Source of the DNA: Mycolicibacter engbaekii
Lineage (GTDB): Bacteria > Actinomycetota > Actinomycetes > Mycobacteriales > Mycobacteriaceae
Assembly: GCF_002101585.1 (NCBI RefSeq)
Contig: NZ_LQOT01000060.1
Location: 124,001 to 188,000 of the forward strand
Reading direction: 5' to 3'
Length of the DNA stretch: 64,000 bases
Shown here: in pieces, positions 8,565-19,693 of the stretch
Layout of the letters: each line of letters opens with the position of its first letter
Position numbering within the stretch: position 1 is the first letter of the stretch
Notes under the pieces: model-generated
Database searches by the model: none
Seen by the model: only the letters and a program-made list of their open reading frames with translations
Told to the model about the DNA's origin: nothing
Position numbers and translations under genes: made by a program

Positions 8565-9412
8565 GTGCGCCCGTGGTCGACGACGAGGCGTCGCCGCCGG
8601 CGACGCGGGGCTCCTCGGGGCTGCGGCGCGAGGCCGTCTCCCTGCGGGTGGGCGCCGCGGTGGTGTGGCTGTCACTGATCGTGCTGGCACCGCTGGCGGC
8701 CATCGCCTGGCAGTCCGCCGGCGGCGGCTGGCGGGCTTTCGAGCAGGCGGTGACCTCGCACGCCGCACTGGAGTCGTTCCGGGTGACGTTGACGATCGCG
8801 GCCGGCGTCACGGCCGTCAACGTGGTTTTCGGGCTCCTGATCGCCTGGATGCTGGTGCGGGACGACTTCATCGGCAAACGCTTCATCGACGTGCTCATCG
8901 ACCTGCCGTTCGCGCTGCCGACCATTGTCGCCAGCCTGGTGATGCTGGCACTGTACGGTCCGGCCAGCCCGGTGAACCTGCACCTGCAGCACACCGCGGC
9001 CGGCGTCGGCCTGGCGCTGGCGTTCGTCACGCTGCCGTTCGTGGTGCGGTCCGTGCAGCCGGTGCTGTTGGAGATCGATCGCGAAGTCGAGGAGGCGGCC
9101 GCATCCCTGGGGGCCTCCGGGTTCACCATCTTCCGCGTGGTGGTGCTGCCCTCGCTGGCACCGGCGCTGCTGACCGGAGCGGGACTGGCGTTCTCGCGGG
9201 CGATCGGTGAATTCGGCTCGGTGGTGCTGATCGGCGGTGCGGTGCCCGGGAAGACCGAAGTGTCCTCGCAGTGGATCCGCACTCTGATCGAGAACGACGA
9301 CCGGACCGGCGCGGCGGCCATCTCGTTGGTGCTGCTGGGGATCTCCTTCCTGGTGCTGCTCGCGCTGCGAGTGCTGGGAGCCCGGGTGACCAAGCGGCAG
9401 GAGCGGTCATGA
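8561..9412 (+). CDS. cysT: sulfate ABC transporter permease CysT
   Basis: A 283-residue inner-membrane permease with about six hydrophobic helices after an approximately 25-residue polar leader. The EAA-loop that docks the ATPase reads [27 protein letters not shown]. The ATG overlaps the subI TGA by four bases (ATGA) and the stop overlaps the cysW start the same way, indicating tight translational coupling. It forms the translocation pore with CysW, energised by CysA, and receives sulfate from SubI. Confidence 0.93.
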   Translation: MSAPVVDDEASPPATRGSSGLRREAVSLRVGAAVVWLSLIVLAPLAAIAWQSAGGGWRAFEQAVTSHAALESFRVTLTIAAGVTAVNVVFGLLIAWMLVRDDFIGKRFIDVLIDLPFALPTIVASLVMLALYGPASPVNLHLQHTAAGVGLALAFVTLPFVVRSVQPVLLEIDREVEEAAASLGASGFTIFRVVVLPSLAPALLTGAGLAFSRAIGEFGSVVLIGGAVPGKTEVSSQWIRTLIENDDRTGAAAISLVLLGISFLVLLALRVLGARVTKRQERS

Positions 9413-10224
9413 CGTCGTCGCCGAAAGTCCGGTACCTGATTCGCTTCGTCTCGCTGAGCTATATCGGCCTGCTGCTGATCGTCCCGGTGTCGTTGATCCT
9501 GTGGCGCAGCTTCGCCCCGGGTTTCGGACAGTTCTTCGCCTACATCTCGACTCCGGCCGCGATCTCGGCGCTGCAGCTGTCGCTGCTGGTGGTGGCGATC
9601 GTGGTTCCGCTGAACGTCATCTTCGGGATACCCACGGCGCTGGTCTTGGCCCGCAACAGGTTCCGGGGCAAGGGCGTGCTCCAGGCGGTGATCGATCTGC
9701 CGTTCGCCGTGTCGCCGGTGATCGTCGGCGTTGCGCTCGTCGTGCTGTGGGGATCGTCGGGGCTGCTGGGCTTCGTCGAGAACGACTGGGGCTTCAAGAT
9801 CATCTTCGGTCTGCCCGGCATCGTGTTGGCCAGCATCTTCGTCACGCTGCCGTTTGTGATCCGGGAAGTCGAACCGGTGTTGCACGAGCTGGGCACCGAC
9901 ATGGAGGAGGCCGCGGCGACGCTGGGGTCCAGCGGGTGGCAGACGTTCTGGCGTATCACCCTGCCCTCCATCCGGTGGGGCCTGACCTACGGGATCGTGC
10001 TGACCGTCGCACGCACCCTCGGCGAGTACGGCGCGGTGCTGATCGTGTCGTCGAACCTGCCCGGCAAGTCCCAGACGCTCACGCTTCTGGTGTCCGACCG
10101 CTACAACCGCGGCGCCGAATACGGCGCCTACGCCCTGTCCACACTGCTGATGGCGGTGTCGGTGCTGGTGTTGATCGTTCAGGTGGTGCTCGACATGCGC
10201 CGGGCCGGAAAGGTGAGCAAATGA
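9409..10224 (+). CDS. cysW: sulfate ABC transporter permease CysW
   Basis: A 271-residue membrane permease, the partner of CysT. It has six predicted hydrophobic segments, starting with [15 protein letters not shown], and an EAA-loop ([25 protein letters not shown]). The motif [20 protein letters not shown] is typical of the CysW branch. The ATG at 9409 overlaps the cysT stop. No irregularities are seen. Confidence 0.93.
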   Translation: MTSSPKVRYLIRFVSLSYIGLLLIVPVSLILWRSFAPGFGQFFAYISTPAAISALQLSLLVVAIVVPLNVIFGIPTALVLARNRFRGKGVLQAVIDLPFAVSPVIVGVALVVLWGSSGLLGFVENDWGFKIIFGLPGIVLASIFVTLPFVIREVEPVLHELGTDMEEAAATLGSSGWQTFWRITLPSIRWGLTYGIVLTVARTLGEYGAVLIVSSNLPGKSQTLTLLVSDRYNRGAEYGAYALSTLLMAVSVLVLIVQVVLDMRRAGKVSK

Positions 10225-11264
10225 GCAACGCAATCACGGTGCAGGGGGCGAACAAGCGCTACGGCGACTTCGTGGCACTGGACAACGTCGACTTCGCGGT
10301 CCCGGCCGGTTCGCTCACGGCGCTGCTCGGCCCCAGCGGCTCGGGTAAGTCGACTCTGCTGCGGGCGATCGCCGGCCTGGACCACCCGGACAGCGGCACC
10401 ATCACCATCAACGGCGCCGACGTCACCGGGGTCCCGCCGCAGCGCCGCGGTATCGGGTTCGTCTTTCAGCACTACGCGGCGTTCAAACACATGACGGTCC
10501 GCGACAATGTGGCGTTCGGGCTCAAGATTCGCAAGCGGCCCAAAGCCGAAGTCAAGGAGAAGGTGGACAACCTGCTGGAAGTGGTGGGGCTCAGCGGTTT
10601 CCAGAATCGCTATCCCAACCAGCTCTCCGGCGGTCAGCGTCAGCGGATGGCTCTGGCCAGGGCCCTGGCGGTGGACCCGCAGGTGCTGCTGCTCGACGAG
10701 CCGTTCGGCGCGCTGGACGCCAAGGTCCGCGAGGACCTGCGGGCGTGGCTGCGCCGCCTGCACGACGAGGTGCACGTCACGACCGTGTTGGTCACGCACG
10801 ACCAGGCTGAGGCGCTGGACGTCGCGGACCGGATCGCCGTGCTGAACCAGGGGCGCATCGAGCAGCTCGGCAGTCCCACCGAGGTTTACGACGCCCCGGC
10901 GAACGCGTTCGTCATGTCGTTTCTGGGGGCGGTGTCCTCGCTCAACGGAGCCCTGGTCCGGCCGCACGACATTCGGGTCGGCCGTACTCCGGACATGGCG
11001 GTCCCGCCGGCGGGCGTCGACGGGACCGACGGAGTCGGGGTGGTGCGCGCCATCGTCGACCGTGTGGTGGTCCTGGGCTTCGAGGTTCGGGTGGAATTGA
11101 CCAACGCGGCCACGAACATGCCGTTCACCGCGCAGATCACCCGGGGGGATGCCGAAGCGCTCGCGCTGGCCGAGGGAGACACCGTCTACGCGCGGGCCAC
11201 CCGGGTACCCCCGCTCAGTGACGTGGCTACCGCCGACGCGGCTGTGGCGACAACCGGGAGCTGA
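10221..11264 (+). CDS. cysA: sulfate ABC transporter ATP-binding protein
   Basis: A 347-residue ABC ATPase. Walker A is GPSGSGKST, the Q-loop is FVFQHYAAF, the signature is [15 protein letters not shown], Walker B is [12 protein letters not shown], and the H-loop is [11 protein letters not shown]. The last 110 residues form a TOBE-like regulatory extension ([12 protein letters not shown], then a beta-rich tail). Its ATG overlaps the cysW TGA. It closes the sulfate uptake operon. In M. tuberculosis, PE_PGRS41, the apr genes and ggtB lie between cysA1 and che1; here the convergent che1 gene is only 57 bases away. Confidence 0.93.
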   Translation: MSNAITVQGANKRYGDFVALDNVDFAVPAGSLTALLGPSGSGKSTLLRAIAGLDHPDSGTITINGADVTGVPPQRRGIGFVFQHYAAFKHMTVRDNVAFGLKIRKRPKAEVKEKVDNLLEVVGLSGFQNRYPNQLSGGQRQRMALARALAVDPQVLLLDEPFGALDAKVREDLRAWLRRLHDEVHVTTVLVTHDQAEALDVADRIAVLNQGRIEQLGSPTEVYDAPANAFVMSFLGAVSSLNGALVRPHDIRVGRTPDMAVPPAGVDGTDGVGVVRAIVDRVVVLGFEVRVELTNAATNMPFTAQITRGDAEALALAEGDTVYARATRVPPLSDVATADAAVATTGS

Positions 11265-11321
11265 GAATCCCCGGCGGAAACGCGGTATGCAACAGGCTTT
11301 TTCGCCCAGGCGCTCGCCGGA

Positions 11322-12044
11322 TCAGGCGGCGCTGCGTGCGTTGAGCACACCTTCGACGCGGTCGAGGACGGTGGCGGCCACCAGGCGGTGCGCGCCCAGC
11401 GGCTCGGCCATCGGGATGCCGGCCCGGGCGGCATAGGCCGCGACCCGGTCGGTGATCTGGCCGTGGGCTAAGAACCACGGCGCGATCATCACCGTGGTGG
11501 CGCCACGCTCGCGCAGCCGTTCGACCGCTTCGGGCACCGACGGCTGCGGTCCGCTGGTGGCGAAGGCGACTTCGACTCCCGCCCACCGTGTTCCGCGAGC
11601 CAGCGGGTTAGCGATCGTGGCGGTTTGGGCGTTGGCCGTGGCATGCGAGGAGCCCACGGCGACCACCACCACACCCAGGCCGGGGTCGAACCGCGACGCG
11701 CCGGCGGCGGTCAGGCGTTGCCCGAGGACCTGGACCAGGCGGCTGTCCTCGCCCAGTGTGGGCGCAACCCGAACGGCGGCACCGGACTGCGCGATCATCG
11801 CCGGAATATCGACGCGGGCATGGTAGGCGCTGGCCAGCAGCAAGGGCACCACGACGGTGTCGGAACCCTCGGTGGGGCGCTCGCCCAGCACGTCCGGCAG
11901 CTTCGGGGAGTTGTGCTCGCAGAACGCCACCCGCACGGCGTATTCGGGCGCCACCCGCCGCAAGTGGCCGGCGATCGCATGGGTGTTGGCCGCCGAGCGC
12001 GGATCGCGGCTGCCGTGGGCGGTCAACACCAGCGTGGTGGTCAC
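11322..12044 (-). CDS. che1: CbiX/SirB-type sirohydrochlorin ferrochelatase
   Basis: A 240-residue chelatase of two similar half-domains. The first opens with LVLTAHGSRDPRSAANTH (the active-site His of class II chelatases in AHGS) and includes VPLLLASAYHARVDIP; the second half repeats the pattern with VVAVGSSHATANAQ and IAPWFLAHGQITDRV. The GTG start at 12044 overlaps the cysH stop as GTGA, so the frame's upstream extension is not used. It is the last gene of sirA-cysH-che1. It most likely inserts Fe2+ into sirohydrochlorin to make the siroheme needed by SirA. Confidence 0.85.
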   Translation of the reverse strand: MTTTLVLTAHGSRDPRSAANTHAIAGHLRRVAPEYAVRVAFCEHNSPKLPDVLGERPTEGSDTVVVPLLLASAYHARVDIPAMIAQSGAAVRVAPTLGEDSRLVQVLGQRLTAAGASRFDPGLGVVVVAVGSSHATANAQTATIANPLARGTRWAGVEVAFATSGPQPSVPEAVERLRERGATTVMIAPWFLAHGQITDRVAAYAARAGIPMAEPLGAHRLVAATVLDRVEGVLNARSAA

Positions 12045-12766
12045 GAGACGTGCAGCCCGCATTCGGTTTTGGCCAGGCCGGCCCAGCGCCCGCTGCGCGG
12101 GTCGGCGCCGGCTTCGGGTTTCCTGGTGCACGGTGCACAGCCGATCGAGGGATAGCCCTCCTCGATCAACGGGTTGACCAGCACGTTGTTGGCCACGATG
12201 TAGGCGTCCATCTCCGCATCGGTCCACGCCGCCAGGGGGTTGACCTTCACCAGGCCGAACTGTTCGTCGAAACTGATCAACGGTGCGTTGGCGCGGGTCG
12301 GGGCCTCCACCCGGCGCAGCCCGGTCACCCACGCCGAGTAGCCGCGCAGGGTGCGAGCCAGCGGCTCGACCTTGCGCAGCCGGCAACACGTCGCCGGATC
12401 GGACGCGAACAGGTCTTTGCCGCGGGTGCTGTCCTGCTCGGCGACCGTCTGCTCCGGGGTGACATTGACCAGCGCGATGTCATGCACCGACTCCACCGCA
12501 TCGCGGGTGCCGATGGTCTCGGCGAAGTGGTAGCCGGTGTCGAGGAACAGCACCGGCACACCGGTGCGGACCTTGGCCGCCAAGTCCACCAGCACGGCGT
12601 CGGCCATGTTCGACGCCACGACATAGTTGCAGTCGGCGGCCGAACCGCCGGGCCCGCCGAAGTGGGTATCGGTCCACTCCAGCAACTCCCGGGCCGAAGC
12701 GCCGTCGAGCTCGGCCGCACCCTTGGCGGCCAGCTCGCGCAGCTCCGCTTCGCTATGGGGCCTCAC
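12041..12766 (-). CDS. cysH: adenosine 5'-phosphosulfate reductase (4Fe-4S type)
   Basis: A 241-residue assimilatory APS reductase. The paired cysteines that ligate the 4Fe-4S cluster are present (TCCRLRKVEPL and CAPCTRKPEAG), which marks the APS-using rather than the PAPS-using class, and the catalytic C-terminal cysteine lies in KTECGLHVS. FLDTGYHFAET belongs to the nucleotide-binding core. The GTG at 12766 overlaps the sirA stop (GTGA), and the stop overlaps the che1 start. It produces sulfite for SirA. Confidence 0.93.
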   Translation of the reverse strand: MRPHSEAELRELAAKGAAELDGASARELLEWTDTHFGGPGGSAADCNYVVASNMADAVLVDLAAKVRTGVPVLFLDTGYHFAETIGTRDAVESVHDIALVNVTPEQTVAEQDSTRGKDLFASDPATCCRLRKVEPLARTLRGYSAWVTGLRRVEAPTRANAPLISFDEQFGLVKVNPLAAWTDAEMDAYIVANNVLVNPLIEEGYPSIGCAPCTRKPEAGADPRSGRWAGLAKTECGLHVS

Positions 12767-14442
12767 CGCAGATCATCTTCTTCCGCACGCACCGCCCACT
12801 GCGCGAACCGTTCGCCAGGGTTGCGCTGCTTGATGAAGTTGCGCACCACCCGCTCGATGTAGTCGCCCAGGTCGTCGCTGTAAACCTTGTGCTGGCGCAG
12901 CTTGCGCCCGAATCCGCTGTCGGCGCCCAGGCTGCCGCCGAGGTGCACCTGGAAGCCGGGGACCGAATTGCCGTTGCCGTCGTCGATCATCTGGCCCTTG
13001 AAGCCGATGTCGGCCACCTGGATGCGGGCACACGAGTTCGGGCATCCGTTGATGTTGACCGTGATCGGCACGTCCAGCACGGCGTTGAGGTCGTCGAGTC
13101 GCTGTTCGAGTTCGGGGACCAGGCTCTGGGCCCGCACCCGGGTCTCAACGAACGAGAGCTTGCAGAACTCCAGGCCGGTGCAGGCCATCAGGTTGCGCCG
13201 CCACGGCGACGGGTTGGCCGGCAGTCCCAGGGCATCCAGCTCCGCGACCAGGTCGTCGACCTTCTCGTCGGGAACGTCGAGGATGACCAGCTTCTGGTAC
13301 GGCGTGAACCGGGCCCGGTCGGAACCGACCTGCTCCATCAATTCCGCAACCTTGAGCAGCGTGGCGCCGTTCACCCGGCCGGAGATCGGGGCCACCCCGA
13401 TCGCGTTGAGGCCATTGCGCGTCTTCTGCACCCCGACGTGGTCGACGGTCGCGGTGTGCTGCGGCGTGGGCGGCCCGTCGATCAGCGGGCGCTTGAGGTA
13501 CTCGGTCTCGAGGACTTCGCGGAACTTCTCGACTCCCCAGTCCTTGACCAGGAACTTCAGCCGCGCCTTGGAACGCAGCCGGCGGTAGCCGTAGTCACGG
13601 AACAGGCTGGTGACGCCCTCCCAGACATCGGGCACCTCGTCCAGCGGCACCCACGCGCCCAGGCGCTGAGCCAGCATCGGGTTGGTGGACAGGCCGCCGC
13701 CGACCCACAGGTCGAAACCGGGCCCATGCTCGGGGTGGTTGACGCCGATGAACGAGATGTCGTTGATCTCGTGGGCGACATCCGGCAGGCCCGAGACCGC
13801 GGTCTTGAACTTGCGCGGCAGGTTGGCGAACTCCGGGTTGCCGATGTAACGGCGGACGATCTCGTCGAGCGCGGGCGTGGCGTCGAGCACCTCGTCGAGC
13901 GATTCACCGGCCAGCGGCGACCCGAGCAGGCCACGCGGACAGTCGCCGCAGGCCTCGATGGTCTGCAGTCCGACCGCGTCCAGCCGGTCCCAGATCTCCG
14001 GGACCTTCTCGATCTCGATCCAGTGGTACTGCAGGTTGTTGCGGTCGGAGATGTCCGCGGTGTTGCGGGCGTAGTCGACCGAGATCTGGCCCAGCGTCCG
14101 CATCGCGGCGGCCGACAGCGCCTTGCCGTCGCAACGCACCCGAAGCATGAAGTACTTGGCCTCGAGCAGGTCGGCGTTCTCGTCGCCGGTGAAGGTGCCG
14201 TCATAGCCCTGCTCACGCTGGGTGTAGAGGCCCATCCAGCGGAAGCGCCCCCGCAGGTCGTCCTTGGTGATGGAGTCGAACCCCTGCTTGGAGTACACAT
14301 CGATGATCCGGGCCTGTACGTTCAGCGCCGGGTCTTCCTGCTTGAACTGCTCGTTGTGGTTGACCGGTTCGGTCTCGCCGAGCGCCCACTGGGCCTCACT
14401 GCGCTTGGGCCGGCTCGGTGGAGCAGTCGGAGTGGCGGTCAT
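12763..14442 (-). CDS. sirA: ferredoxin-dependent sulfite reductase
   Basis: A 559-residue siroheme/4Fe-4S reductase (SirA/NirA family) converting sulfite to sulfide. The cluster cysteines lie in MACTGLEFCKL and NINGCPNSCAR. GDCPRGLLGSPLAG and WMGLYTQREQGYDG contain the Cys and Tyr that form a side-chain crosslink near the active site in the M. tuberculosis enzyme. Siroheme-contacting arginines fall in the RVRCDGKALS region. The ATG at 14442 has a strong AAGGAG just upstream. A 114-base leader separates it from the cysteine-rich leader peptide at 14557-14652. It is first in sirA-cysH-che1. Confidence 0.93.
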   Translation of the reverse strand: MTATPTAPPSRPKRSEAQWALGETEPVNHNEQFKQEDPALNVQARIIDVYSKQGFDSITKDDLRGRFRWMGLYTQREQGYDGTFTGDENADLLEAKYFMLRVRCDGKALSAAAMRTLGQISVDYARNTADISDRNNLQYHWIEIEKVPEIWDRLDAVGLQTIEACGDCPRGLLGSPLAGESLDEVLDATPALDEIVRRYIGNPEFANLPRKFKTAVSGLPDVAHEINDISFIGVNHPEHGPGFDLWVGGGLSTNPMLAQRLGAWVPLDEVPDVWEGVTSLFRDYGYRRLRSKARLKFLVKDWGVEKFREVLETEYLKRPLIDGPPTPQHTATVDHVGVQKTRNGLNAIGVAPISGRVNGATLLKVAELMEQVGSDRARFTPYQKLVILDVPDEKVDDLVAELDALGLPANPSPWRRNLMACTGLEFCKLSFVETRVRAQSLVPELEQRLDDLNAVLDVPITVNINGCPNSCARIQVADIGFKGQMIDDGNGNSVPGFQVHLGGSLGADSGFGRKLRQHKVYSDDLGDYIERVVRNFIKQRNPGERFAQWAVRAEEDDLR

Positions 14443-14556
14443 CGATTCTCCTTAAAAGGGGAGCCGGCGGGATCGAGCGCGGTCTGCCGGCAACTGTCTC
14501 CGGCGGCGCAGATCCGACGGCCAGCTGGCAAAAACAGGTGGGGCGGTTCTACGACA

Positions 14557-14652
14557 TCAAGGCAGACAGCGACAGCTGCATACACGCTTGAGATCGATAT
14601 GCCGCCGAGCCACCAAGGCAACCCCGGACGAGGTGCAGTAGGCGGCGGTCAC
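14557..14652 (-). CDS. leaderless polycysteine leader peptide upstream of sirA
   Basis: A 31-residue frame beginning with GTG at 14652 and ending VCSCRCLP, which has three cysteine codons in alternation within the last seven codons; a fourth cysteine is at residue 6. A CATAAT -10 lies seven bases upstream, so the transcript should begin at the GTG. This is the architecture of the cysteine-responsive attenuator leaders known before sulfite reductase operons in mycobacteria. Ribosome stalling at Cys codons would alter folding of the 114-base region before sirA. It mirrors the leader at 7307-7405 on the other side of the sulfur cluster. Confidence 0.75.
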   Translation of the reverse strand: MTAAYCTSSGVALVARRHIDLKRVCSCRCLP

Positions 14653-14658
14653 ACGGGC

Positions 14659-14664
14659 GATTAT
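14659..14664 (-). promoter_or_regulatory. -10 element of the sirA leader transcript
   Basis: CATAAT on the minus strand is separated by seven bases from the GTG of the polycysteine leader, matching a SigA-type leaderless promoter. It probably drives leader-sirA-cysH-che1. The opposing Mce-associated gene starts at 14845, so the promoter for that gene must also lie in this 190-base divergent interval, where I see no obvious hexamer. Confidence 0.65.
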
Positions 14665-14844
14665 GCCATGGATGCCAAAAATCTTCCTTACCGGCGCAAA
14701 GTTGTGATCGTCGTGAGCAAAACTCATTTGGGGCCCGATGCTGAGGCGGTGGGGCGGGGAGCGGGTCGGAACGGTTCGGGGGTGAGGAAACTCCGGGGCC
14801 GGGCCACCGCAGCGGGACAGCCGATCGGAAGGCGGGTGGGACAG

Positions 14845-15384
14845 GTGAGTGTCGACTTCGGATGGGAACCGGCGTGGGATCCACCGCCGGCCGCCGACCC
14901 GCCGTCGCGTACGAGCGGCCGGGCTCAGCTGCGCCGCTGGCTGGCCGTGGCGACATTGGCGGCCACCGTCGGGTGCGGCGGATGGCTGGCCGTCCAGCAT
15001 TACCAAACTCACCTCGCCGGTGAACAGGCATTGGCGGCAGCCGAAGCATATGTGTTGCGGCTCAGCAGTTTCGACGCCGACAACATCGATCGCAACTTCG
15101 CCGACATCACCGATGGCTCGACCGGTCAGTTCCAGACCATGCACACCCGCTCCAGCGTGCGGTTGCGCCAGCAACTGATCGACAATCAGGCGACGGCGCG
15201 CGGCCACGTCGCCGAGGCAGTGCTGAAGTCCGCCGACCGCACCCACGCCGTCGTGGTGTTGTTGGTCGACCAGGCCGTGCGCAACGCCGACAACCCCGAA
15301 CCCGTGCTCGACCACACCCGGATCCGGATGACCCTGGACAAGGTCGACGGTCGCTGGCTGGCCAGCAGGGTGGAGTTGGTATGA
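14845..15384 (+). CDS. Mce-associated-type membrane protein (Rv2390c-like)
   Basis: A 179-residue protein with a proline/aspartate-rich cytoplasmic leader, one transmembrane helix (WLAVATLAATVGCGGWLAV, about residues 33-52) and an extracytoplasmic domain of the Mce-associated kind, ending in DKVDGRWLASRVELV. The GTG at 14845 is chosen for ACAGGTG context and because upstream residues of the open frame are antisense to sirA. It overlaps the rpf gene by four bases. Rv2390c sits beside rpfD in M. tuberculosis in the same way. Its role is unknown, though the family accompanies Mce lipid importers. Confidence 0.75.
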   Translation: MSVDFGWEPAWDPPPAADPPSRTSGRAQLRRWLAVATLAATVGCGGWLAVQHYQTHLAGEQALAAAEAYVLRLSSFDADNIDRNFADITDGSTGQFQTMHTRSSVRLRQQLIDNQATARGHVAEAVLKSADRTHAVVVLLVDQAVRNADNPEPVLDHTRIRMTLDKVDGRWLASRVELV

Positions 15385-15770
15385 GGAAGTTCACAGCGCT
15401 TGCGGCCGGTGTGCTGGTGGCAGGCGCGGCCGAATTGTCCGGTGCGGCCAGCGCCGACCCCATTGACTGGGAGGCCATCGCGCTGTGCGAGTCCGGCGGG
15501 AACTGGTCGGCCGCCACCGGCGCCGGTTACGGCGGGCTGCAGATCAGTGCGGCGGATTGGGACGCCAACGGTGTGGGACTGCCCTCGCAGGCCACCCGGC
15601 AACAGCAGATCGTCGTCGCCAAGCGCATCATGGCCGCCCGGGGTCCCGGGGCATGGGCGGGATGTGTGTCGCGCGGAAGTACTGCGGCGGGCGCGCCGGT
15701 CGGCTCGCTGACCCACTATGTGACGACGCTCTACGCAGACACCCCTGGGACCGGCGCGCCGACCGACTGA
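15381..15770 (+). CDS. rpfD: resuscitation-promoting factor (RpfD-like)
   Basis: A 129-residue secreted muralytic protein. A signal peptide (MRKFTALAAGVLVAGAAELS) leads to cleavage near ASA-DPIDW. The approximately 75-residue Rpf domain follows: DPIDWEAIALCESGGNW with the catalytic Glu, YGGLQISAADWDANG, and the closing cysteine in GAWAGCVS forming the family disulfide. No LysM or transmembrane extension is present, so this is a short, freely secreted form. The ATG overlaps the stop of the preceding gene (ATGA). Synteny supports RpfD rather than other paralogues. Confidence 0.88.
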   Translation: MRKFTALAAGVLVAGAAELSGAASADPIDWEAIALCESGGNWSAATGAGYGGLQISAADWDANGVGLPSQATRQQQIVVAKRIMAARGPGAWAGCVSRGSTAAGAPVGSLTHYVTTLYADTPGTGAPTD

Positions 15771-15811
15771 CTGACGGCACCGTCCCGCACTCCATGGGAT
15801 GATCGGGCCCC

Positions 15812-16993
15812 ATGACACCGACCCCGACTGCCGTAGAGCTGCCCGAGGTGGCGACGGCCCGACGCGGCGACGATGGCCCGTTCGGGGTGTATGTGCACGT
15901 GCCGTTCTGTTTCTCGCGGTGCGGCTACTGCGACTTCAACACCTACACCCCGGCGGAGCTCGGCGGCGCGAACCCGGATGCCTGGGTGACGGCGTTGGAC
16001 AAGGAGCTGGAACTGGCCGCTGCCCGGCTGGGCACGCCGGCTGTCGACACGGTGTTCGTCGGAGGCGGAACGCCGTCGCTGCTGGGCGGGGTCCGGTTGG
16101 CGCGCGTGCTCGATCGCGTCCGCGCACACTTCAGGCTGGCCGACGGCGCCGAGGTCACCACCGAGGCGAATCCGGAGTCGACGTCGCCGGAGTTCTTCGA
16201 GACGATTCTGGCCGCCGGCTACACCCGGGTGTCGTTGGGCATGCAATCGGTGTCGCCGTTTGTGTTGGCCACCCTGGACCGTATTCATTTGCCGGGTCGG
16301 CCGGTGGCGGCCGCACGGGAGGCCCGCGCCGCGGGGTTCGAGCACCTCAACATGGACCTGATCTACGGCACCCCCGGCGAGACCGATGACGACCTGCTGC
16401 GTTCGGTGGACGCCGCGCTCGAGGCCGGCGTTGATCACGTGTCGGCCTACAGCCTGATTGTGGAAGACGGCACCGCGCTGGCACGTCGGGTGCGAAGTGG
16501 AGAGCTGCCCGCCCCCGAGGGCGACGTGGCGGCGCACCGCTACGAGCTGGTCGACCGGCAGCTGCGGGCGGCCGGCATGGACTGGTACGAGGTGTCCAAC
16601 TGGAGCCGGCCCGGCGCGGCCTGCCGGCACAACCTGGGTTACTGGAACGGCGGCCGATGGTGGGGCGCGGGCCCGGGCGCGCACAGTTACGACGGCGCGC
16701 TGCGCTGGTGGAACGTCAAACACCCCAACACCTACGCGCAACTGCTGGAGCGCAACACGCTGCCGGTGGCCGGCTTCGAGGAGCTCTCCGACACCGACCG
16801 GCACACCGAGGATGTGATGCTGCGACTGCGGATGCGTGAGGGGCTGGCGCTGGCGGTTCTGGATGAGAGCGAGCGCGAGCGCGCCGCAACCGCGGTCCGC
16901 GACGGACTGCTGAACGACGACGGTCAGCGGCTGGTGCTGACCGACCGCGGTCGGCTCCTGGCCGATGCGGTGGTGCGTTCCCTGCTGGGCTAG
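15812..16993 (+). CDS. hemN: radical SAM HemW/HemN-family protein
   Basis: A 393-residue radical SAM protein. CFSRCGYCDF gives the CX3CX2C cluster motif (usual for both HemN and HemW), FVGGGTPSLL binds SAM, and NMDLIYGTPGETDDD is a family hallmark. The length and the absence of the HemN N-terminal extension point to HemW, a heme chaperone, rather than a true coproporphyrinogen dehydrogenase; the M. tuberculosis counterpart is annotated hemN. The ATG at 15812 is 41 bases after the rpf stop. Confidence 0.85.
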   Translation: MTPTPTAVELPEVATARRGDDGPFGVYVHVPFCFSRCGYCDFNTYTPAELGGANPDAWVTALDKELELAAARLGTPAVDTVFVGGGTPSLLGGVRLARVLDRVRAHFRLADGAEVTTEANPESTSPEFFETILAAGYTRVSLGMQSVSPFVLATLDRIHLPGRPVAAAREARAAGFEHLNMDLIYGTPGETDDDLLRSVDAALEAGVDHVSAYSLIVEDGTALARRVRSGELPAPEGDVAAHRYELVDRQLRAAGMDWYEVSNWSRPGAACRHNLGYWNGGRWWGAGPGAHSYDGALRWWNVKHPNTYAQLLERNTLPVAGFEELSDTDRHTEDVMLRLRMREGLALAVLDESERERAATAVRDGLLNDDGQRLVLTDRGRLLADAVVRSLLG

Positions 16994-18772
<1,779 letters not shown>

Positions 18773-18796
18773 GGCGAGCCGGCGCGCGCCGAGCGG

Positions 18797-19693
18797 TCAG
18801 TGCAGTAGGGAGTCGGCGAGCAGGCCGCTGACCATCGACTCGATGGTCGATTCGATCGATGAGGCCAGGGTGGCGGTGACCGATGCCACGGCCTGGGTGC
18901 GCAGCCGCACCAGCATGCCGATCAGCTCAGCGATCTCGGTGTCGGCCGGCAGGGGCGCGCCGGGCTGGATCCGGGTCAGGACATGCTCGGCTCCGGCGCG
19001 CACCAGCATCTGGCTGATCGCATCGATGTGCGGCAGGGACTGCTCGTAGAGGTCGATGAGCTTGTCGATGGCGATCCCGTAGCCGCGGACCTCATTGAAC
19101 GCATCGATGAGTTTGGGCCGGGTGATGGTGGCAACGGAGCCGGCCTCGTTGAGTCGGATCACCCCGAGCGCCACCAGTCGCCGCATCGCCGGCGGGTCGC
19201 CGATCCGGCGCTCGGCCTCCGCCCGTGGCATGGTCTCGGGCCGTTCGGTGGTCCAGCTGCCGGCGAGCGCGCTTTCCAATCCCAGGATGTCGCCGAGATC
19301 CTTGCCCTGCTCCCAGGCGCCGATCATCTCCTTGACGTGCGCGAGGGTGTAGCCGCGGTCGAGCATCGAGGTGATCAGCCGGAGCCGGGTCAGGTGGGTG
19401 TCGTTGTACAACGCGATCCGACCGACCCGCCGCGGCGGCGGCAGCAGATCCCGGTCCCGGTATACCCGCACGTTGCGGGAGGTAGTGCCGCCCAATCGGG
19501 CTAGCTCGTCGATCCGGTACTCCCGAGATGCCGTGCTGCCGCCCGGATGACGGACCACGATCTCGAAGAGCTGGGTGACCGCGGCCTCGATCACCCCGCG
19601 GGACTCGCGCCGCACCCGGCGGGGAACCCGCCGGAGGTTGGCCAGCACCCCGGCGATGGAGTCCGGCTTGGCGGGGCGATCCGCGGCGGTCAT
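18797..19693 (-). CDS. MerR-family transcriptional regulator
   Basis: A 298-residue regulator. An approximately 57-residue N-terminal extension precedes the MerR winged helix: YRIDELARLGGTTSRNVRVYRDRDLLPPPRR, then TRLRLITSMLDRGYTLAHVKEMI. The C-terminal effector domain (about 150 residues) is helical and has no cysteine ligands, arguing for an organic effector rather than a metal. Its start overlaps the stop of the monooxygenase gene by four bases, so it is the last gene of an SDR-diiron-monooxygenase-MerR operon and probably controls it. Confidence 0.8.
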   Translation of the reverse strand: MTAADRPAKPDSIAGVLANLRRVPRRVRRESRGVIEAAVTQLFEIVVRHPGGSTASREYRIDELARLGGTTSRNVRVYRDRDLLPPPRRVGRIALYNDTHLTRLRLITSMLDRGYTLAHVKEMIGAWEQGKDLGDILGLESALAGSWTTERPETMPRAEAERRIGDPPAMRRLVALGVIRLNEAGSVATITRPKLIDAFNEVRGYGIAIDKLIDLYEQSLPHIDAISQMLVRAGAEHVLTRIQPGAPLPADTEIAELIGMLVRLRTQAVASVTATLASSIESTIESMVSGLLADSLLH

